A DNA stretch of 64,000 nt from JADFWK01 sp035527895. GTDB taxonomy: Bacteria > Desulfobacterota > DSM-4660 > Desulfatiglandales > B25-G16. Positions within the stretch are counted from its first letter, which is position 1, and each line of letters begins with the position of its first letter. This document shows, piece by piece, positions 9,419 to 16,953 of this stretch. The position numbers were made by a program, and so were the translations under genes. A model generated the notes under the pieces. The model was given only the letters and a program-made list of their open reading frames with translations, did not search any database and was not told where the DNA came from. Location: the NCBI GenBank assembly GCA_035527895.1, contig DATKZQ010000002.1, positions 1 to 64,000 on the forward strand. Direction: 5' to 3'.

Positions 9419-9549
9419 ATTGCTTACCTTGCCCCTATAGGGGCGTTCAATCACGCTGCGCGGGATTGAACATGGGAAAAACCTCTAAGGGAAAAATAGA
9501 TAGATTCATTTCTTCCTTAAGGGCTTTCTCCCATGAAACGGTAAGCAAT
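9419..9549. ncRNA. Candidate branched structured RNA (or foldback element)
   Basis: A perfect 10-bp outer stem (ATTGCTTACC at 9419-9428, GGTAAGCAAT at 9540-9549) encloses three further perfect helices in order: GCCCC-TATA-GGGGC (9431-9444), GTTCAATC/GATTGAAC (9445-9452 and 9464-9471) and CATGGGA/TCCCATG (9471-9477 and 9529-9535), the last with an extra AAGG/CCTT-type pairing inside. Helices 2 to 4 abut with almost no linker, as in a multi-branch junction. I do not recognise it as 6S, tmRNA, SRP, RNase P or a known riboswitch. A transposon-derived foldback is the main alternative. The strand cannot be decided; on the minus strand it would lie in the 3' region of the ior transcript. Confidence 0.35.
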
Positions 9550-9756
9550 CATTCCGTAGCCATTTTACTCAGCGGCCCCTGCCCGCCATCAGCTGCGCTT
9601 CAGGCGCTGGCAGGCGGGTCTGTGGGCTCGAGCGACCCTGAGCAGGGTCGAAGAGGAGCGGGCGAGATATTTAAAGTAGAAATCCACTCTGCTGCATAGC
9701 ATACCGCGTACCGCTCCGATATTCTGGAAAGTTGCGGTAGTAATCGAGGCTCCAAT

Positions 9757-10350
9757 CTATCCGGCACCGGCGGCAGCAACTCCAAAATCAAACGCCTTGA
9801 GGTTCGACTCCAAAAACGCTTTTTTTGTCGACTTGGTTATGGTTTCCTTCAGCAAATCACCGTCCACGGGTAGTATTTTGCTCCCAACCAGTGCCCCCAG
9901 CATAACCATATTTAACGAGAGCGGGTTTCCGGCCTTAGCCGCCATCTCTTCCCCATCCAAGGCTATAACCGATGAAACGGAATTTCTGATCGTTTCCAGG
10001 GCCATGTCAACATCAGGGTATGTTCCCTGGCCTATTGCAACGGTAAACGGGGGGAGCGGGTGAACATTTACGATAACCACTGAATTTCGGTTGCATTTGT
10101 TCAGTGCCCGCAAGGTCTCCAGGGGTTCAAAGCCTACCAGAATATCCGCCTCACCATTCGATACGATCGGGCTTGTTGCACCTCCCATTACAACGGCCGA
10201 TTCAACGATGCCGCCCCTCTGGGCCATGCCATGAATCTCGCTCAATACGGCGGGTATCCCTGCTGCCAGACACGCCTCACCGAGCAGGCGTGTTACGAGC
10301 AGGTTTCCTTGACCCCCCACACCAACAAAGACGATCCGTTTGGTTTCCAT
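9757..10350 (-). CDS. iorB: Indolepyruvate:ferredoxin oxidoreductase beta subunit
   Basis: This 197-residue protein is the usual length for IorB, the small subunit of the enzyme that oxidatively decarboxylates aryl-pyruvates to aryl-acyl-CoA with ferredoxin as acceptor. The N-terminal VGVGGQGNLLVTRLLGEA motif and the HGMAQRGG motif identify the family. The start is ATG 10350, with AAAGGAG seven bases upstream; the frame stays open to 10476, but that extension runs through a repeat element and lacks family similarity. It lies downstream of iorA on the same strand, separated by a 135-bp foldback repeat, so the two are probably still cotranscribed. Confidence 0.9.
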   Translation of the reverse strand: METKRIVFVGVGGQGNLLVTRLLGEACLAAGIPAVLSEIHGMAQRGGIVESAVVMGGATSPIVSNGEADILVGFEPLETLRALNKCNRNSVVIVNVHPLPPFTVAIGQGTYPDVDMALETIRNSVSSVIALDGEEMAAKAGNPLSLNMVMLGALVGSKILPVDGDLLKETITKSTKKAFLESNLKAFDFGVAAAGAG

Positions 10351-10443
10351 AGTTCGCTCCTTTGACAATTGACCATTTTCGCTTGAATATTGCTTCCGAG
10401 TCCCGGAATCGGGGACAATTATGTGTTTTTTAATCTTCAATTT

Positions 10444-10578
10444 TGATGGTTTCGTAAAAAGTCTTCTAATCGTCATGCCGGACTCGATCCGGCATCCAGA
10501 ATCTATTGAATTTACTGGATTCCGGCTTCCGCCGGAATGACAGAAAAATGGAAAAAACGACTTTTTGCGAGTTCATCA
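10444..10578. repeat. MITE-like foldback repeat between iorA and iorB
   Basis: A 135-bp element with roughly 20-bp imperfect terminal inverted repeats (10444-10463, beginning TGATGGTTTCG, and 10559-10578, ending CGAGTTCATCA) flanks an inner pair of palindromes: GTCATGCCGGA...TCCGGCATCCAG and CTGGATTCCGG...CCGGAATGAC. This is the widespread GTCATTCCGG-type intergenic repeat. A possible 6-bp flanking duplication AATTTT (10439-10444 and 10578-10583) sits in AT-rich sequence and is not convincing. Confidence 0.65.
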
Positions 10579-10589
10579 ATTTTCAATCA

Positions 10590-12452
10590 TCAATTTTTTA
10601 ATGGCAGAATGGCATTCTCAGGACATACTTGCGCACAAACGGCGCAACCGATACAGAGGTTTTCGTTTATCCTCGTTTGCCCATCATCCAGATACATGGC
10701 CGGGCAGGCCAGGTAATTGATGCAGTCCATATGATGGGTGCATTTATCCTGGTTGACATAGAAGGGCCTCACCTTTCTGGCCTTCTTGATAGCCCGGGCA
10801 TAGAGGGGGCAGATCTCTTTCGACACGATAACCGAAATTCCGTCGAAATCCTTTGAAGCCTGTGCTGCGGCTACGGCCTTTCTAACCTGAAGGGGATTGA
10901 CCACCTCCACATGCTCGACACCGAGGCCCCGCACTACTGACTCGATCGAGAGCTGTTTGGTATCGACCCCCATGGGTGCTGTATCAACGCCCGGGTGCGG
11001 TTGATGCCCGGTCATGGCAGTTGTTCCATTGTCGAGGATCACCAACGTAAACTTGTGGTTATTATGAACCGCGTTGATAAGACCAGGAATACCTGCATGA
11101 AAAAAGGTCGAATCACCGATGAAAGCTACAACCTTCTGATCGGTTGCCGCAGCGATGCCGCAGGAAGAACCGACCGACCCGCCCATACATATGACAATAT
11201 CAGCCATAGACAACGGGGGAAGAACGCCGAGCGTATAGCACCCAATGTCGGAGGGGTAAATCGCATCGGGCCCGTAAACCTTTTTCACCGCATAGTACAT
11301 GGCCCGGTGCGGACAACCGGCACAGAGATTCGGTGGCCTGCCCGGAAGATCGGCCACACCGCTCACCGCTACAGGCTCGGGGGAGGTATCGGGTACTCCG
11401 AAATAGGACGCTATGGTCTTCCTGACCATGCCCGGGTCATACTCATAGAGCCTCGGGAACAGATCATCTCCCTTGCCCCTCACTTGAATGCCGATTCCAT
11501 TGGATTGGGCTATGGATCTAATCTCCCGCTCGAATATGGGCTCAAGCTCTTCAACGACCAACACCTTGGCGACATCCGTGAGGAATTTCAGGATCATCTT
11601 CTCCGGCATGGGATGAGAAAAACCGAGCCTGAGAACTGTCACCTTATCACTAATGCCCAGGTCCTTTACTGCATCTTGCACATAGTTTATGCTCACGCCG
11701 TTCGTGACAATACCCCATGGGCCGTTCCCGATAATCTGGTTATACGGTGAGTTCTCCGAAAGCTCCAGGGCCTGATCGTACTTCTCCACCAGAATCTTGT
11801 GCAAATTCCTTGAAACGGCGGGGATTGCCACATAGTGAAAGGGGTCTTTCTTAAAGGAACCCTTTGCTTTGATCCGCCGAAGCGGTCCGAACTTGACGGC
11901 GCCCCTCAGATGGTTCAGTCTGGTGGTGGTTCTCAGGATAACGGGCAACTTGAGTTTTTCGGAGACATCAAATGCGGCAACGGTCATATCCTTCATTTCC
12001 TGGGCCGTGGTCGGCTCCATCATCGGCAGTCCGGACAACCTCGCATAGTAGCGATTATCCTGCTCATTTTGACTGGAGAACAGAGATGGATCATCGGCGT
12101 TTATCACCACCATCCCGGCGTTAACACCCAAATAGGCCATGGTCATGAGGGCATCTGAGGCAACATTCATCCCCACATGTTTCATGGTGCAGATGCTTCT
12201 TACCCCCGAAACCGCCGCACCGCTGGCCACCTCGAGTGCCACCTTCTCATTTGTGGAATACTCAAAATAAAACCCTGCCTCCTGATATAACGTGAAAAAC
12301 GTATCCGGTATCTCGGAGGAGGGTGTTCCCGGGTAGCATGTTGCAACGCCAATCCCAGCCTCAATGGCACCGCGTGCTATTGCCTCGTTGCCCAAGAGCA
12401 ACAGCTCCTGGCCTGGTGAATCGGAAAGTAGTTTGTGCATATCGTTACCCAC
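10590..12452 (-). CDS. iorA: Indolepyruvate:ferredoxin oxidoreductase alpha subunit
   Basis: The 620-residue protein is the large, thiamine-pyrophosphate subunit of the aryl-pyruvate oxidoreductase. The N-terminal pyrimidine-binding part (ATCYPGTPSSEIPD, EKVALEVASGA) is followed by the TPP/Mg part (FIGDSTFFHAG...NAVHNN...LDNGTT) and a C-terminal ferredoxin domain. The second cluster is canonical (CIGCAVCAQVCP), but the first reads CTHHMDCINYLACP, with a His where the second Cys of C-x2-C-x2-C is usual. GTG 12452 opens the frame; ATG 12440 four codons later is an equally good start, and neither has a strong ribosome site. Phenylpyruvate or indolepyruvate oxidation would feed aryl-acetyl-CoA into the aromatic pathways nearby. 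The next upstream gene is a CoA ligase, beyond a mobile element. Confidence 0.92.
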   Translation of the reverse strand: MGNDMHKLLSDSPGQELLLLGNEAIARGAIEAGIGVATCYPGTPSSEIPDTFFTLYQEAGFYFEYSTNEKVALEVASGAAVSGVRSICTMKHVGMNVASDALMTMAYLGVNAGMVVINADDPSLFSSQNEQDNRYYARLSGLPMMEPTTAQEMKDMTVAAFDVSEKLKLPVILRTTTRLNHLRGAVKFGPLRRIKAKGSFKKDPFHYVAIPAVSRNLHKILVEKYDQALELSENSPYNQIIGNGPWGIVTNGVSINYVQDAVKDLGISDKVTVLRLGFSHPMPEKMILKFLTDVAKVLVVEELEPIFEREIRSIAQSNGIGIQVRGKGDDLFPRLYEYDPGMVRKTIASYFGVPDTSPEPVAVSGVADLPGRPPNLCAGCPHRAMYYAVKKVYGPDAIYPSDIGCYTLGVLPPLSMADIVICMGGSVGSSCGIAAATDQKVVAFIGDSTFFHAGIPGLINAVHNNHKFTLVILDNGTTAMTGHQPHPGVDTAPMGVDTKQLSIESVVRGLGVEHVEVVNPLQVRKAVAAAQASKDFDGISVIVSKEICPLYARAIKKARKVRPFYVNQDKCTHHMDCINYLACPAMYLDDGQTRINENLCIGCAVCAQVCPENAILPLKN

Positions 12453-12525
12453 GCTTAAGGTTAATGGTTGAGGTAGCTACTATCACGTCCTAAAAGAAAC
12501 TTACGAAAAGCAAACGAGATTCGAT

Positions 12526-12688
12526 TATTCACTGTAACTTCTCAATAAGTTCGGATCATTCCTTGCCACTGCTGTTTGCCGTCATTGCGAGGAGCGCAGC
12601 GACGTGGCAATCTCGTTGCAATAATGGAGATTGCTTCGCTTCGCTCGCAATGACAGAACCCGAACTTATTGAGGAGTTACTATTCACT
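12526..12688. mobile_element. Miniature inverted-repeat element with 8-bp target duplication
   Basis: The element itself spans 12534-12680 (147 bp). Its 21-bp terminal inverted repeats (12534-12554, starting GTAACTTCTCAATAAG, and 12660-12680) differ at one position. Perfect 8-bp direct repeats TATTCACT flank it at 12526-12533 and 12681-12688, the signature of insertion. The interior carries the common GTCATTGCGAGGAGCGCAG...TCGCTCGCAATGAC palindrome and no coding capacity. GTAA ends with 8-bp duplications are features of the IS66 family, so it may be mobilised by such a transposase in trans. Confidence 0.8.
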
Positions 12689-12704
12689 CTGAGTAAAAGC
12701 AAAG

Positions 12705-14279
12705 CTATTTGATATCGAAACTTTCCTTCTTGCCCCCATACATCTTTCGGAGTTTAGGCTTTTCGATCTTCCCGGTGGGGTTTCGAGGCACATCGCCAAA
12801 AATGATCTTTCGAGGCCTCTTATATCTGGGCAGATCTTGGCAGAACTCATTTACCTCATCCTCGCTCAATTCCCTCCCCCTCTTCACCTTGATGATTGCA
12901 ACTGCTATCTCACCCAGCCTTTCATCAGGTATACCAATTACGGCAGCATCCTGTATCTTGCTGTTATTGAGGAGAAAATCCTCAATCTCAACGGGAAAGA
13001 TGTTTTCCCCACCCGTGATGATCACATCCTTCTTCCGGTCAACCAGCCATATGAAGCCATCCTCATCAACTCTGGCAACATCCCCTGTCAAAATCCAGCC
13101 ATGAACCAGGGTTTTTGCCGTTGCCTCGGGATTTTTGTAGTACTCCCTCATAACACCGGGCCCCTTAACCATGAGTTCGCCCGGTTGACCCTGCGGCACC
13201 GGTTTCTGGTTTTCGTCCACCACCTGACACTCCCAGTCAAAACCGGGCACGCCAATAGCACCAACCTTGTGCAGGTTCTCTAATCCCAGATGAACGCAGC
13301 CAGGGCCGGTGCTCTCACTCAAGCCATAGTTCGTGTCATAGTCATGGTGAGGAAATACCTTCTTCCAGTTTTTGATCAAACTCGGCGGTACCGGCTGGGC
13401 ACCGATGTGCATCAGCCTCCACTGATCCAGCCTGTAGTCTGAGAGCTTCACATCACCGTTTTCTATTGCCACAAGGATATCCTGCGCCCAGGGAACCAGC
13501 AGAAACACCACTGTTACCTGCTCCTCTGAAACAGCCCTCAAGATCCACTCGGGCTTTACCCCTTTCAGGATAACGGCCTTGGAGCCCACGATAAAACTCC
13601 CGAACCAGTGCATCTTGGCCCCGGTATGATAAAGGGGTGGAATGCAGAGAAACGTGTCCTCATGGGTCTGATTGTGGTGGCGATTCTCAACGATACAGGC
13701 CGCCTCAAGGTTTCTATGGGTCAGGAGGATTGGTTTTGGGGTGCCCGTGGTTCCGGAGGTGAAATAGAGCCCTGCCTCATCTTCAATCCCTATGTCGATA
13801 TCAGGACTTACGGGAGAACTCTCCCCCACAACACGCTCATACGCTTCTGCGTAGCCGGGCCTGATCCCCTCGGGACCCACAAACAGGTAGCTTTTTATGT
13901 AGGGCACATCTTCTCGGATCTCATTCACCCGATCAATGAACTCCTCGCCAAAGATCATTGCCTTGCCTTCCGCAATTCCTGTGCAGAGCCTGATGTCCTG
14001 CGCAGAAAAACGAAAATTCAAAGGCACCGCCCAAGCCCCTGTCCTCAGGATACCGAAGTATGCCGGGAGCCATTCGATACAGTTCATCATGAGATGGATA
14101 ACCGTATCGCCCTTGTGAATGCCCCTTTCTATGAGTGCGTTCGCAAACCGGTTTGCCTGATCGTCGAACTCCCTCCACGTTATCTCTACCCTCCTGTTTT
14201 TTTCGGGTTCTCGTTCGATCAGTGCAACCTCGTCGCCGTACATCCTGGCATTCCGTGCTAAGATGTCACCCAGAAGCAT
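12705..14279 (-). CDS. AMP-forming acyl-CoA synthetase (ligase)
   Basis: This 524-residue member of the ANL superfamily activates a carboxylic acid to its CoA thioester via an acyl-adenylate. Motifs: P-loop TSGTTGTPKPILLTHRN, the adenylate-forming region NYGLSESTGPG, the hinge GWILTGDVARVDEDGFIWLVDRKKD and the C-terminal catalytic Lys in PRNPTGKIEK. ATG 14279 has GGGAGGAAC upstream. The substrate cannot be read from the sequence. Its position beside iorAB and near a LIV importer suggests an aryl, medium-chain or branched acid. A paired direct repeat upstream (14324-14366) may be its operator. Confidence 0.88.
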   Translation of the reverse strand: MLLGDILARNARMYGDEVALIEREPEKNRRVEITWREFDDQANRFANALIERGIHKGDTVIHLMMNCIEWLPAYFGILRTGAWAVPLNFRFSAQDIRLCTGIAEGKAMIFGEEFIDRVNEIREDVPYIKSYLFVGPEGIRPGYAEAYERVVGESSPVSPDIDIGIEDEAGLYFTSGTTGTPKPILLTHRNLEAACIVENRHHNQTHEDTFLCIPPLYHTGAKMHWFGSFIVGSKAVILKGVKPEWILRAVSEEQVTVVFLLVPWAQDILVAIENGDVKLSDYRLDQWRLMHIGAQPVPPSLIKNWKKVFPHHDYDTNYGLSESTGPGCVHLGLENLHKVGAIGVPGFDWECQVVDENQKPVPQGQPGELMVKGPGVMREYYKNPEATAKTLVHGWILTGDVARVDEDGFIWLVDRKKDVIITGGENIFPVEIEDFLLNNSKIQDAAVIGIPDERLGEIAVAIIKVKRGRELSEDEVNEFCQDLPRYKRPRKIIFGDVPRNPTGKIEKPKLRKMYGGKKESFDIK

Positions 14280-14323
14280 CTTTGTTCCTCCCTGTTGTGT
14301 TTTCTTTTTTGCTTGACAAATTA

Positions 14324-14366
14324 GCGTGTTATCTAGTAGTTATACAGTGATGCGTGTTATCTAGTA
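14324..14366. promoter_or_regulatory. 15-bp direct repeat, candidate operator in the divergent ligase/LIV spacer
   Basis: GCGTGTTATCTAGTA occurs at 14324-14338 and again at 14352-14366, identical and 28 bp (close to three helical turns) apart. It lies 45-87 bases upstream of the ligase ATG, just after a TTGACA on the plus strand (14313-14318). It is a plausible binding site for a regulator of the divergent ligase and transporter genes; no such regulator is encoded adjacent. Confidence 0.4.
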
Positions 14367-14765
14367 CGTACACCGGAACCAAGGCCTCACTCTCTCACCA
14401 AGCTAGATTGATTGAGTTTTATTGTAACTGATTTTTCTTGACAACGCCCGGTAATATCTGTACAGACTAAGCTCACAGTAACTACAAAGTAGCTGTTATA
14501 TAGCTATACCACAAGTACCTATAAACAAGTCAAGGCTATAGTTAGTTATGTCTACCTGTTGCATCGGGCCGAAAAAATACCTCTCAACTCGCTTCTCTCA
14601 TGTACACAGGCCATCCAACGATACTTTTAAGACGCAGAGTAACTTTACCGTAAACGATATATCCGATCAAGCACGGCTTTGGGGGGTAAGGGGTTAGGAG
14701 CCCCTATCACATACCCTTTCAGGCAAGAGATCTATATCTAATAACTTAAAACAGGGGGAGTTATC
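14367..14765. other. Non-coding spacer upstream of the LIV operon
   Basis: No gene is seen. It is AT-rich, with short palindromic tracts (TATAGCTATA near 14497) and a TTGACA at 14438-14443 followed after 17 bases by TACAGA, a weak promoter candidate for livK. A small hairpin AGGGG/CCCCT lies at 14689-14705 in what would be the livK leader. Confidence 0.4.
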
Positions 14766-15965
14766 ATGCGCAAAGTATTCATCTTAGCACTGATCGTAGG
14801 GTTTTTGTCTCTCGGTTTGGGCACTTCTGCTTGGGCGAAACCCATAAAGGCAGGGGCAATTATTAATCTGACGGGGCCGGCTTCAAGTTGGGGCCAGTTT
14901 CACGCCAAAGGCCATAAAGACTATTTCAGATATGTCAACGAGGTTAAAGGGGGTATTGGAGGTAACAAAATAGATCTAACAGTAGTTGATCATGCCTATA
15001 AAGTTGCTGATTCAGTTACGTATGTCAAGAAGTTCTGTACCTTGGAGAAGATGGATATCATAGCCACGTGGGATGCAGGGTCGGGCAATATGGCAAAACC
15101 TATAATACAAAAGTACAAGACACCCACCTTCAATTACTCTACCGATCAGGCAATTCTTAACCCTCCTATAGATTATATGTACCTGCCTTTCGGTAGTTAT
15201 ATAATGGATTCCTATGCAATATTAGAATATATCCGTACCATCCATCCAGGAAGGGAAGCACCCAAGGTTGGACTCCTGACCTATAATAATGCCTATGGAA
15301 AGACCATTCACGACCCCAGCAAGGAATATGCTGCCATGCATGGTCTCAATATCGTTGCGATTGAACAATTCCCTACAAAGACCGTCGATCTCACCACTGA
15401 ACTTTTGCGGCTCAAGGAAGCGGGAGCGGAATATGTCTTTGTCCAGATACTTCCATCCCATATTATACTGGCCCTTAAGTGTGCTGACAAGATTAGTTAT
15501 GACGTACCTTTTTTTGGAACCTGGACAGCAACAGACCCTGATTTCTTTCCGAGAGGTACGGGCCTGATTCGGAACCGGATGCACATGCAATTCACGGGAA
15601 GTCTGCCTGTTGACGGAATGCCTGGAATAAAGCTGTTGGAGACACTCTGGGATCGTTACAAGACAGTAGACAAATTTGATTGCTCCTATTGGGAGGGTGT
15701 TGTCGTGGCTTCGCTTATGGTGAGGGCATTTCAGAGGGCCCATGAAAGATTTGGAAAGGTAAACAACGAAACTATTAATGACGCTCTCGAGACATTCAGA
15801 GATGAAGACTTTGGGGGGCTTGTGCCCAATACCACCTACACGAAAACTGATCATGGTGGCTCTTTTACCGCGCGGATTGTTAAGATTAACGAGGACCAAA
15901 CCTATACACCGCTTACTACCTTCTTTGTGCCTGGAAAAGAACCAGTCCGACTTCTGAAAAGGTGA
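14766..15965 (+). CDS. LIV-type ABC transporter periplasmic substrate-binding protein
   Basis: The 399-residue protein has a clear signal peptide (MRKVFILALIVGFLSLGLG..., cleavage after AWA at residue 24) and the type I periplasmic-binding fold of the LivK/HmgA family (INLTGPASSWGQFHAKGHKDY near the start, then a long receptor-ligand region). The ATG follows GGGGGAG. It opens an operon-like run with ATPase, acyl-CoA synthetase, two permeases and a second ATPase. Deltaproteobacterial LIV systems with an embedded synthetase are often linked to aromatic, dicarboxylic or fatty acids rather than amino acids; the ligand here is not determined. Confidence 0.9.
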   Translation: MRKVFILALIVGFLSLGLGTSAWAKPIKAGAIINLTGPASSWGQFHAKGHKDYFRYVNEVKGGIGGNKIDLTVVDHAYKVADSVTYVKKFCTLEKMDIIATWDAGSGNMAKPIIQKYKTPTFNYSTDQAILNPPIDYMYLPFGSYIMDSYAILEYIRTIHPGREAPKVGLLTYNNAYGKTIHDPSKEYAAMHGLNIVAIEQFPTKTVDLTTELLRLKEAGAEYVFVQILPSHIILALKCADKISYDVPFFGTWTATDPDFFPRGTGLIRNRMHMQFTGSLPVDGMPGIKLLETLWDRYKTVDKFDCSYWEGVVVASLMVRAFQRAHERFGKVNNETINDALETFRDEDFGGLVPNTTYTKTDHGGSFTARIVKINEDQTYTPLTTFFVPGKEPVRLLKR

Positions 15966-15968
15966 TAG

Positions 15969-16796
15969 ATGAAGGCGTTTCGCAGTCAACCGAGTATCTT
16001 CGCCTCCAGACTGCCTGAAGAAAACAGGGCGGAACTGGAGGTGAAGAACTTATCCTTACACTTTGGAGGCGTTGTCGCCCTGGATAACGTCGATGTGTCC
16101 GTGCATACAGGGGAATTGCTGGCTATCATCGGACCCAACGGGGCCGGGAAGACCAGTTTGCTGAACTGTATTACCGGATACTACCGACCACAAAAGGGCG
16201 CAATGGCCTTCAATGGGCAGGATATCTTCCACCTATCTACCCATCACCTGACCAAGCTGGGTATCGGAAGAACATTTCAGAATATTGAACTTTTCCCTGG
16301 TATGAGTGTCCTTTCAAACATGCTCCTGGCAAGGCATGTTCATACCAAATACGGCGTGGCTTTGGCTTCTGTGTTTTTCCCGTCCGTAAAAAGGGAAGAG
16401 GTGCGTCATCGTGAGGTATTGGAGGAACTGATTGATTTCCTTGAAATGCAGGCCATCAGGAAACAACCGGTAGGATCATTGCCTTATGGTCAACGGAAGA
16501 GGGTTGAGCTCGGCAGGGCTTTGGCCTTGGAGCCAAAGCTTTTGATTCTGGATGAGCCCTTCGCTGGGATGACTCTGGAGGAAAAGGAAGACATGGTTCG
16601 ATTCCTGATGGAGCTGAACCAAGCCTGGGGACAGACTATGATCTTAGTGGAGCACGATATGTCGGTCGTCATGAGTATATCGCAAAGGGTTGTGGTTCTT
16701 GATTTCGGAAAGAAGATAACGGAAGGGCCGCCAGAGGCTGTTCAAAACCATCCTCAGGTTATTAAGGCATATCTCGGAGATGCGGTAACGATTTAA
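15969..16796 (+). CDS. livG: LIV-type ABC transporter ATP-binding protein (LivG-like)
   Basis: The 275-residue ATPase has Walker A GPNGAGKTS, signature LPYGQRKRVELGRAL (a LivG-type variant of LSGGQ), Walker B LLILDEPFAGM and the switch His in LVEHDMSVV. A roughly 20-residue N-terminal extension precedes the usual start of the fold. ATG 15969 is four bases after the livK stop, implying tight coupling. It would power import with LivF as the second ATPase of the heterodimer. Confidence 0.92.
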   Translation: MKAFRSQPSIFASRLPEENRAELEVKNLSLHFGGVVALDNVDVSVHTGELLAIIGPNGAGKTSLLNCITGYYRPQKGAMAFNGQDIFHLSTHHLTKLGIGRTFQNIELFPGMSVLSNMLLARHVHTKYGVALASVFFPSVKREEVRHREVLEELIDFLEMQAIRKQPVGSLPYGQRKRVELGRALALEPKLLILDEPFAGMTLEEKEDMVRFLMELNQAWGQTMILVEHDMSVVMSISQRVVVLDFGKKITEGPPEAVQNHPQVIKAYLGDAVTI

Positions 16797-16801
16797 TCAT
16801 T

Positions 16802-16936
16802 GAAGTGCCTAAAGTTATAAGTGAGCTAAGGTGCCTGAAGTTAATAAGAGAGGCCAAACAATAGAGAATTTGCCAAAGAACCTGGCACGTTAGCTCACTT
16901 TAGGCACTTTAGTTCACTTCAGGCACTTTAGTTCAC
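16802..16936. repeat. AGTGCCTAAAGT-type inverted/direct repeat cluster
   Basis: Left copies at 16802-16842 (AGTGCCTAAAGTT, GTGAGCTAAGGTGCCTGAAGT) are inverted relative to right copies at 16889-16936 (TTAGCTCACTTTAGGCACT, ACTTCAGGCACTTTAG). Units are about 12 bp and separated by short GTGAGCTAA or GTTCAC linkers. The block lies between livG and the acyl-CoA synthetase and could fold into a long hairpin in the mRNA, possibly tuning expression within the operon. Confidence 0.6.
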
Positions 16937-16953
16937 TTTTTTGGGGGTTTAGT

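Noticed and set aside
9799..9820. GGTTCGACTCC, resembling a tRNA T-arm
   Set aside because: It lies inside iorB coding sequence and no acceptor or anticodon stem can be formed around it.
10351..10476. N-terminal extension of iorB
   Set aside because: It runs through the foldback repeat and precedes a well-spaced AAAGGAG and ATG giving the normal IorB N-terminus.
16802..16936. Possible CRISPR-like array
   Set aside because: Units are about 12 bp, in both orientations, without uniform spacers or cas genes.
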